Origin: Taiwanofungus camphoratus
Lineage: Eukaryota > Basidiomycota > Agaricomycetes > Polyporales > Taiwanofungaceae
Direction: 5' to 3'
DNA: 64,000 bases
Assembly (NCBI GenBank): GCA_003999685.1
Contig: CP021226.1
Span: 186,001 to 250,000, forward strand
A model generated the notes under the pieces. That model saw only the letters and a list, made by a program, of their open reading frames with translations, was not told the DNA's origin and searched no databases. Position numbers and translations under genes: made by a program. Positions 56,107-64,000 of the stretch are shown here, piece by piece. Numbering within the stretch: the first letter of the stretch is position 1; the number at the start of each line of letters is the position of its first letter.

Positions 56107-58469
56107 CTACCCGGTTACTTTGAGCATGGCCACTTTAAGGGGCATCTGGGGCTCGTTGCTCTCCTTGCCCACTGTGGGATACCATATACCGGCCACGTTC
56201 CAAACGATCGGCTTCTCCGTCAACTCAAAAGTGAAGGTCGATAACAGGACTGATAATATAACCTCTGATCAGGGTCTCAACGTCAGCAACGAGGTGGAGT
56301 CACAAGTTGAATACTGACTGATTTCCATCTCCGAGAACTTGAAACCACTGAATCACGCAGATGCGTCAGCGCATGAATAGGACAAACCTTGCGCAGCATA
56401 GATGCTTACATGCACGATTTCCCTCCACCCAAGAACGTAAGGCTGGGAGTAACGTATGTCACCAAAGTATAGGCACTAATGCGAAGGCTTACAGGTTGGC
56501 ATATACACCTGGGATATGGGCGTCGTTAACGGCCTTAGGAAGTGGAGCGAGCCAGCGCTCTGGTTTCCAATGGAGGGCATCTTTGCCCCAAAGGGCCCCG
56601 TTAACATTGGATCCTTGTATGCCAATCCAGACTTGAGTACCCTTCGGGACAAAGATCTCATGCATCAACTGCCCATCAAGCCCACGAACGGGTTCGGAAA
56701 GCGGAAGAATCATATCTTTCTTAGGCCTGATCGTACACGAGCGCCGAGAAAAATCAGGGAACGTCACCATTCATGCCGTGAGAATGATACGCACTCGCGA
56801 GAGAGGAGGGTGATCGGGGGATACCTGCAACAATTTCTTGTTGAGGGGTTGTCAGCGCCAACACATGTCACTCACAGACGTAATGTCTCCCGACAGACGG
56901 CATCGAGATATGGGAGTTGGTTCAACTCGTCATACGCAAGAGATTCTCCTGCGTGTGCCTCCAAGATCTCCTTGCGCACTTTTTCCTGCACTTCCGGATG
57001 TTGTGCAAGAAGATATAAGGCACGAGACATTGCACTCGATGTGGTATCCATTGCACCGAATATAAGTGTTCTGTACTGCGCAATCAGTCAAGATATCAAG
57101 TGACCAGAAAAAGCCGACTCTCACGTCATCTGAGCAATCAACTCGTTTTCAGGCAATCTATCGCCTTCGGATGCTACCATATTCGCCTTCACTGTCTGAT
57201 AGTGAGTGAAGAGTCCTACTCTCAAGAGCAGATGGCGCACTAAGAATGCTCATGATATCCTTACCCTCACCCACTTGCCGGAGGACCGCCTCATCACCCT
57301 GCTGTAAAGCAAGTTTCTTGGCTTCGAAGATGCTGACCGACTTCTGGTCCATGATATCGATGATCGACTTCAGCTTCTGGACACCCTTGTGGGGGAACAT
57401 ATCGATTACGCGCCGCTGAAATGATGGCGAGCCTATCCAGGAGACGTATGGCAAGAGGGGAAAAAGCAGGAACAGGCTCTGCAAGGTGGGACTGATCTTC
57501 AAACCGTGATCAGCATAGTTTGAAGAGTTAAAGTAGGAAGAATGATACAGACGCCAAGGATTTCAACGCCTCCGCGAAAGGATCTTTCATGTCTTCCACC
57601 AATGAATCGAACGAATATCCCAGACCGCCTTGTCCGATGAGCTCAAGAGCCGTGCGCCCCATCCAGCCTAGGATGTCGATATGCTTTGGACCATCGCGCA
57701 CCTGAATCACGAAGGCTTCTCGAAGCTACATCTCGAAAAAGTAAGGGATGACGAATGTAGGTACTAATTGAGTAGTCAACCTACCCTGTGAGCAGTCTTA
57801 TAAAATGTAGGCAACATGTGGCGCATATGATTGATCGAAAAAACTGGGTTGAGCATCCTTCGCTGTCTGCGATGCTGGTCCCCTGCATGAGTGCGATCAA
57901 TCTCAGTGGTGGGGAAGAGGGGTCCTTGACAGACCTTGCGTGCATATTACGCCGGGGCCATGTATGAGAAGGTTGGTCCTTGGCCGACATTGCATTAGCT
58001 TGTAGGATGATTGGACGAAATGCGTACTGTACGAAGGCGTCTCCTTCCTGATAGATATTTTGTTCCTTGATAAGTATGTTGTGAAGAGCTTTCGGATCAT
58101 ATATATATAACATCGGAAGCTATTTGTGTGGTGGTCAGGCTAGGAGGTTCGTTCTCTGCAGAGTGAAGACAGACACCGAATGGCCCGTAGAACTTGACGA
58201 CTGGGCCATACTTTTTCGAAATCTCTTGGTGAAATTCTGACCCGTGTCGATGTAAAAACTGATGGAGGTTGCCTTATACCACATATGAATGAGTACATTG
58301 ATACAATGAAAGCCCCCATCCATTACCCACCCATCCAGAAAGATTGAGCTGGCGGTCCAGGTATATTATCCAGTGGGGACTTCACAAAGCGCTGTCGCAT
58401 GTAACGCCACAACAACCATGCAACAACACATGTCAGGAGCCATCTAACGAGAAGGTTGTCGAACATCAT
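56107..58469 (-). CDS. Cytochrome P450, first of a tandem pair
   Basis: Fourteen exons in minus order (58469-58331, 58272-58175, 58119-58028, 57978-57935, 57882-57785, 57725-57549, 57496-57241, 57191-57125, 57070-56876, 56824-56795, 56726-56493, 56442-56410, 56347-56319, 56264-56107) give 1650 nt and 549 residues. A membrane anchor and DNIPGPP hinge start the protein. The I-helix AMDTTSSAM, the ExxR in CRETLRL and KPERW follow. The haem loop reads FLGGGKSCIG with Cys487; the usual Arg two residues before the Cys is Lys. Microsomal monooxygenases of this group act on lipids and aromatics with a P450 reductase. The substrate is unknown. Confidence 0.92.
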
Positions 58470-59432
58470 GTTTCGCTTCTGCAACTTGCAGACCGAGAGG
58501 ATTGCGGGACACAGGTTTCCACTATGCAGTGGAGATTGAGTGCAGGCCTTAGTATCGCATTTGTAGATATATAATGTACGTGCCTTTCAGTGTAGGTGAG
58601 AGCGACATGGCCATGGGAATCACGGAACTCTAAACGTAACTGATTGTTCCCGTGCTGCACCTCGTACGATGCCTGGATTGTCTGAAATGACAATGAGAAA
58701 GCGAACTAAACCCGCCTGGGCCCATCCTGCTCTCCTGGATGTGCACCACGTTGATACATGTTCCTGAAGGGACCTTCCTGTATCGTTGCGCCGCATTGAA
58801 GATATGCAGGTGATCTTAGCACGCCAATTGTCAAGCGTAATACCAACACATGAGGATCTCCAAATTTCCCATGATTCGAGATACAATGTTGGAAACTTGA
58901 TGTGAATTGGCAGTGTCCGGAGGTCCCCCAGATCGTCGTTCTAGAAAATTTGTAGATGATGACAATACTCTGTTAAGCTGCCATAGTATTCATAGATTGG
59001 GGTTATCCGGTGGTTGATGCAAAACTTATGGGCTTACGCCCAAGTCAAACCACCGCGTTCAATCAAGCCTCACAGGCGAAGAAATCCGAAAGATGTATAG
59101 GTGGTCATACACAAGATGTTCAACGATCGCGATGCGTTTCTTAGATGTGCGAACTTCAAAGTACTGAACAGTGAAGAGTGAACAGTCTGGGGTTAAGTAA
59201 CACGTCGAATTGCAGGCTAGCTTGTTTAGATAAGATCTAGCGATCTGATATGGACATTCACATACTACATAACAAGTTGTAGGCCTCTTTCCGATCTACA
59301 AATCTGATAGTACACTGGCACTTCAACTTACAAGTAGCTGGGGCCAGAGATGATAGGAAGGCGAAGTCTAACTTTGGGTTTGGAGAATGACGGAGCAACT
59401 TGAACGGATCACTAATGTATCACCGGCAGAAC
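58470..59432. other. Intergenic between P450 genes, 0.96 kb
   Basis: This is the promoter of the first P450 and 3' flank of the second. No third P450 fragment was recognised. Short frames only. Confidence 0.6.
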
Positions 59433-61827
59433 CTAGCCACTAGAACCCCCGCCGTACATACTAACCTTGAGCGGCATCTGTGGTTGATCGCTATCCTTGC
59501 CCACTGATGGGTACCAAGCACCGGCCACATTCCAGTAAATGGGCTTGTTTGACAGCTCAAATATGAAGTTCGTTAACAGGACGGACATTATACACTCTGA
59601 TGGGCACGCCAAAGGTTAATTTTTGATTGCAGTTGAAATCAGGGAAAACTAGAGACTGACTCATTTCTGTTTCAGAGAACTTGAAGCCGCTGCGAGGTAT
59701 GCATTAGCAAGAGAGATTTTCTGTGGAGACACTACGTACATGCAGGCTCTCTTGCCGCCGTGGAACGTCATTCTATGCACGAAATTAGTCATAAAGCGAC
59801 ATGGAAACTACGATGAGACTTACAGGTTCGAGTATACACCTGGGACACGAGCTTTGCTGAGGGCATCAGGCAAAGGAGAAAGCCAGCGCTCGGGCCTCCA
59901 TTCCGATGCATCTTCGCCCCAAAGAGCCTTGCTACAATTGATTCCAATTGTGCCGACAATGATCTCTGTACCCTTTGGGATGGGAACTTCGCTGATCATT
60001 TTCCCGTCCCGTCCTCGAATTGGTTCAGACAAGGGCATGACAACGTCCTTTCTAGGCCTAATATCAAGGATGAATACGTCGAAGATCTAGAATAATTCAA
60101 AATCCAATAAAGGTCATACGTACTCGCGAGTAAGAGTGGTACCGGGCGGGTAGCTGACGAATCGTTAGCGCCGCGAGTACTTTTTCGATCTCAGGGGTAA
60201 TAACGTACACTCGGAGTGTTTCACGACACACAGCATCTAGAAGAGGGAGTGAGGCTAGCTCGTCATAAGGAAGATGGTCGCCAGCGTGCGCTTCCAGGAT
60301 CTCCTTTCGTAATTTCTCTTGAATCTCGGGATGTAGCGCCAAAAGTTGCAAGATGCGAGCCAGTGTGTTAGAGGTAGAGTCTGTGGCTGCAAAGACGAAC
60401 GTGCTAGACGAAACAAGTAGTCAGGCGGGTTTCCCAGTAGAACGACGGAAGGCTCGATTCCGCACGACATCTGGGCTATTATCTCCTCGCTACTCAGCCT
60501 GTCCGTCTCAGACGCCGCGTTGTTCGCCTTGACTGGAATAAGTGTTGAATAGTTTGTATACGCCTCTTCAAAAAAACAACCCACTGAGAATACTCATGAT
60601 GTCCTTTCCTTCTTCAACTTGTCGTAGCACAGTCTCTTCCCCACCTTCCATGGCAGCGACCTTCGCTTCGAAGATCTCTCGTGATTTACGATCCATGACG
60701 TCCACGATTGGTATTGCATTCTGGACGTGTTTATTGGGTACCATTTTCAGCATCCAACGCCGGAACCACGCAGGACCCCACCAATAGATGTACGGAAGGG
60801 CCCGACGTAATTCATGCACTTGATCAATTTGTGGGCTAGCGGCGTCATAACATACACCAATGGAGATGGGTCCTTCTCAGCGCGCGTACCTGCAGAAGAT
60901 GAAAGATATCACCGACGTGAGCGACTTTAAGGCATCCCCGTACTTGTTGTCCGAATCAGCGGTCAACGGATCGAAAGAGTGTCCCAGGCCGACTTGTCCG
61001 ATGATTTCAAGTGCAGTGCGACCCATCCAACTGACCATGTCAATCTCTTTTGGGCAACCCCTTACCTGTGCGATGATCGCATCTCGAAGCTGTCCGTGTG
61101 GCATGTGAGTGTTCAACGTCAAATTATACTGCATTAAGGCGAACCCGATGGGCAGTGTTGTAAAACAGCGGCAGCATACGACGCATATGATTTATGGAGA
61201 AGGCTGGATTCATCATCTTCCGTTGTTTGCGATGAGCATCGCCTGCAAGAAGAGTAATGCGCTAGTGCATAGACAGTCGACTGCTCCCCGACTTACCCAA
61301 TGTTGCAGTCAGCCCAGGGCCAACCAGGAGATAGTTAGTACTGTGACATATGTTATATTGCCACTTTAAAAAGGGGGTAGCTACGCACATCAGAAAGATG
61401 TCTGCTTCTTCATAAACGTCATCCTCCTTGATCATCATGGTGTGCAACGCCTTTGGATCAGAAACATATAAGATAGGGTTCTATAAGAACCAATTTGTCA
61501 ACCTTCACAACCATGGTGTGTAAATTATGGCCATACGCCGCAGAGTCCGTGAAGCCTGACAATAGGGCCATAGTTCATCGCTACTTCCCTGTGGAAGTCT
61601 GCCCCGTGTCGATGATAGTATTGTTCAGTATTACCTGCACATAAACAAATCAGATCAATATGTTCGCATCTTTAGCCCAACACGCATCACCTACCCCTCA
61701 TAAAGGACTGAGGTGGGGGACCGGGGAGGTTGTCCAACACGGCTTTGAACCTATAACGACGTAGATACTGCCACCACCACAGCGTAGCTCCGAAGAATAG
61801 TAGCCATATAGCTAAAGCAGCAAACAT
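59433..61827 (-). CDS. Cytochrome P450, second of a tandem pair
   Basis: Fourteen exons in minus order (61827-61695, 61634-61537, 61480-61389, 61340-61297, 61242-61145, 61089-60890, 60835-60585, 60532-60466, 60403-60209, 60153-60124, 60057-59824, 59772-59740, 59689-59661, 59596-59433) give 1668 nt and 555 residues. Anchor, DNLPGPP hinge, I-helix AATDSTSNT, CRETLRV and RPERW are present, and the haem loop FHGGKRACIG is canonical with Cys491. Ten of the fourteen exons have the same length as in the downstream paralogue, so the pair arose by gene duplication. Exon 6 is 23 nt longer here because its donor lies further on. Confidence 0.92.
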
Positions 61828-63769
61828 GGTCAAGATCTGCTATGGACCTGTAGTACGACGCACCGTGTTTATATATACAGAAATTCTCCATTAGAAGCTG
61901 TATAACGTGTAAAACGCAAGTCAGCGGTCCGCGCTATCAGATGAAAGGATCAAGAACCGAACAAGAGGTGTACAACGAGCTCACCCCTGGCGTATATACG
62001 CATGCCTGTTTTAGCCGTTGAGACAGTACTGGAAATCCTGTCAAGGACGTCTGCTTACATGTATCTCCATAGAAGCTTATGAAGATGGCAGAAAGAGGAC
62101 CAGTTCTGTATGTTGCAGGAACTGATACAAGTGCATTTTGGTTGCTGTCGTAGCAGTCCTTTGATTGTGCCAGACTTGAGAGGCGTACGCAGACACGAGA
62201 ATACATATGCCCGAGGGTACAAAGCACGTACTGTCACGACTGTGATGAGGTTCATTCAGCCGGTGCCAGTGCCAGTGCCAGAGCTAGGACTGGAAAATGA
62301 TAGGAGTGTAAAGCTAGGTGTGTCGTCTTTGCGACAACAATTTCTGTTACTGGGAATTGCGATTGGCAAACTCACTGCTTGATGTACGTTATCTAGACAG
62401 CTTCATAGCTCGAAAGGTCTCACAGGACCTGTAAGTAACCAATGCCATTAAATGGATTGAGGTCATCGCAGGTGCGAAAAGGAAATCATCGGATTCGGAT
62501 AACCTGTGGAATAAGCACGACTTGGTAATATTATATGACAAAAACCAGCGTTAGGTAGAGCACGGATTATGTCTTCGCGAAGCTTGTCAGGACGGAGTAC
62601 CAACAGCAAACTGGCAGGACTTTCCGGTGACGTCACAGCCATGGGCTCTTGATCGAGTTTTGAAAGTCGATTGCCTGAAATAAGGATGCCGTCTCCACCG
62701 ACAGAAACTAGAAAGCTTCGATTACTAACAGGAACAAATACAAAGCTACCGAAGACCAGCAGCAAACTTGGACCATGTCCCTGCACCACCCTCTGCAGAT
62801 TATACTTGAATTCTTCCTTCAATTCCCATTTAGACAACACTCACAGTAAAGGGGTCTTTGTCAAGCCTCAAGAGAGCGTGCCATCAGTTTGCCTGTGATG
62901 CTCGTTTATCGTCCGCGTATGTGATATTCACAGAGACATACGTATGCCCATGTCAATTCTGAACATGGGCAAAGTCGTGAGCCGAAAACTTGACAGACTC
63001 TTGACGACGGATGGTTGTGAAGCAACGGCCTGGCAGAACAATAAGTGTGGTTACTCCGCCGTGCATTTTGCGATTTCGGTAGTCCAGAATGCTATGTCTT
63101 GAATCCAGGAAACGAACTGTTTTATGTCTCCCTTACCACTTCCTAAATATGGCGACCTCGTGAGTTATAATCTAGCAGCACTTGTGCATCGTTATGACAC
63201 AGCAGTATTGACAAGTACTGACCATATGCTGAAGCCGACGCCACTCGAGGTGACATGATTCTGAGTCACTGCAAACCAGTTCCTCAAGTCAAGTGATCCT
63301 CCGTCGTCTATTCTGCTACACGCACTTCGGCAGACGCATGCTTGGATAGACGCCCTCGAATACGGAAACAACTTTGGATGCGTACGAACTGTGGTCTGGA
63401 CTCCTTAGCAGTGAACGAAGCAAAGAGTGTAAACCTTAGCAATTAGAACAAAAAAGAAAGATGCAAAGACTCTGCTTGCTTTGGTGACTTCAGAAAGATT
63501 GCTATCGGGGTGCCCTAATATTGGGGTTGCAACGTTTGTCTCGGGCTGGAATGGATATGCTATCATTGGGTTCAAGGACAAGCAGAATTACTTGAACGCT
63601 TAGCATGTACGTCTTGACGCTCGCTGAGGGTAAATATTGACTGCCATATACAGTTGATTCGGAAATTCTTGGGGAGACGCGTCTCGGTAAATACGAATAA
63701 ATCAAATAAATCAGAATAATTGTAAAATCGTCTATGACCTCTCCTCTTGGTAAACTGCTCTACTTTGCT
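61828..63769. other. Intergenic, 1.9 kb
   Basis: This is the promoter of the second P450 and gene-poor DNA up to the transposase start. It holds a short GTGCCA microrepeat (about 62262-62281). No other feature was recognised. Confidence 0.5.
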
Positions 63770-64000
63770 ATGGTCTGTCGACGGATAAGCGAAGAGATGA
63801 AGCAGCGATCTTTAGAGCTCCTCCAGGAAGGCTGGGAACTCCCACATATCGCAGAAGCATTGGACGTCTCGCCGCAGAGCGTGAGCCGGTGGGTCGACAA
63901 TTATCAACAGCATGGGCATGTCCAGCAAGGATGGGCGAACTGTCTTCCGCCGATATGGACGAGCACCTGCAGGAGAGTGTGCGTCGCAAATGATGCCACT
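63770..64000 (+). mobile_element. Tc1/mariner-type transposase, 5' end, cut by window edge
   Basis: An ATG at 63770 opens MVCRRISEEMKQRSLELLQE, then HIAEALDVSPQSVSRWVDNY, a helix-turn-helix like those at the N-terminus of IS630/Tc1/mariner (DDE) transposases common in basidiomycetes. After about residue 50 the expected Arg/Pro-rich linker is missing and a better continuation (MGELSSADMDEHLQES) lies in another frame from about 63929, so a frame slip or an old relic is likely. The DDE domain would lie beyond the window. No terminal repeat is visible. Confidence 0.55.

Noticed and set aside
1-64000. CRISPR arrays, rRNA and tRNA genes, LTR or virus-like elements
   Set aside because: None of their hallmarks (spaced repeats, B-box consensus with a matching fold, paired long terminal repeats, reverse transcriptase or capsid motifs) was seen on reading both strands.

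Overview
The window looks like a gene-dense stretch of nuclear DNA from a basidiomycete fungus, probably an Agaricomycete. The reasons are many short introns (mostly 47-70 nt with GT-AG ends), intron-rich housekeeping genes of fungal type (HEM13, UBC1, GLO3, TRP4, HIS1, AP-2 sigma, PRE7, ROT1), a secreted GH12 glucanase, tandem P450s of an agaricomycete type, and several fungus-only families. No CRISPR array, rRNA, tRNA, LTR element or virus-like element was seen. All spliced gene models were joined by eye and checked only by whether exon lengths sum to a whole number of codons and the protein reads through.

Layout. 1-3.5 kb: two minus-strand paralogues of a one-pass membrane protein, the first cut by the window edge. 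4.8-5.9 kb: HEM13 (haem synthesis). 7.2-11.6 kb: a very large repeat-built one-pass protein of unknown role. 12.1-13.3 kb: a short-chain dehydrogenase, convergent with a DHA1-type MFS transporter (13.4-16.0 kb) that has a 696-nt intron. 16.3-17.2 kb: UBC1. 18.3-22.0 kb: a minus-strand gene joining a multi-pass membrane region, a long linker and a CLK/LAMMER-like kinase. 22.5-24.9 kb: a GNAT acetyltransferase divergent from the Arf-GAP GLO3. 25.5-26.7 kb: GH12. 27.3-29.7 kb: a thiamine-diphosphate enzyme. 30.5-31.7 kb: TRP4, divergent from AP-2 sigma (32.3-33.0 kb).

34.3-40.1 kb is a tandem segmental duplication, each unit about 2.9 kb and carrying a 2OG-Fe(II) oxygenase-like gene. The right copy is intact. 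The left copy has lost an iron ligand and is truncated. HIS1 follows (40.2-41.4 kb), then a fungal gene of the family often labelled GGPP synthetase (42.3-43.5 kb), then a gene-poor stretch (43.5-47.2 kb). PRE7 lies at 47.2-48.3 kb, another gene-poor stretch at 48.3-51.8 kb, and ROT1 (minus) at 51.8-53.0 kb. A membrane-anchored aldo-keto reductase (54.2-55.9 kb) is followed by two minus-strand P450 genes with nearly identical 14-exon structures (56.1-58.5 and 59.4-61.8 kb). These three redox genes may form a small catabolic or secondary-metabolism group. The right edge holds the start of a Tc1/mariner-type transposase.

The most unusual items are the membrane-kinase fusion, the repeat protein whose repeats carry homologous introns, the duplicated oxygenase with one decaying copy, and several structural oddities: a GC-AG intron, 12-18 nt micro-exons, unusually long introns and two strong intergenic hairpins.
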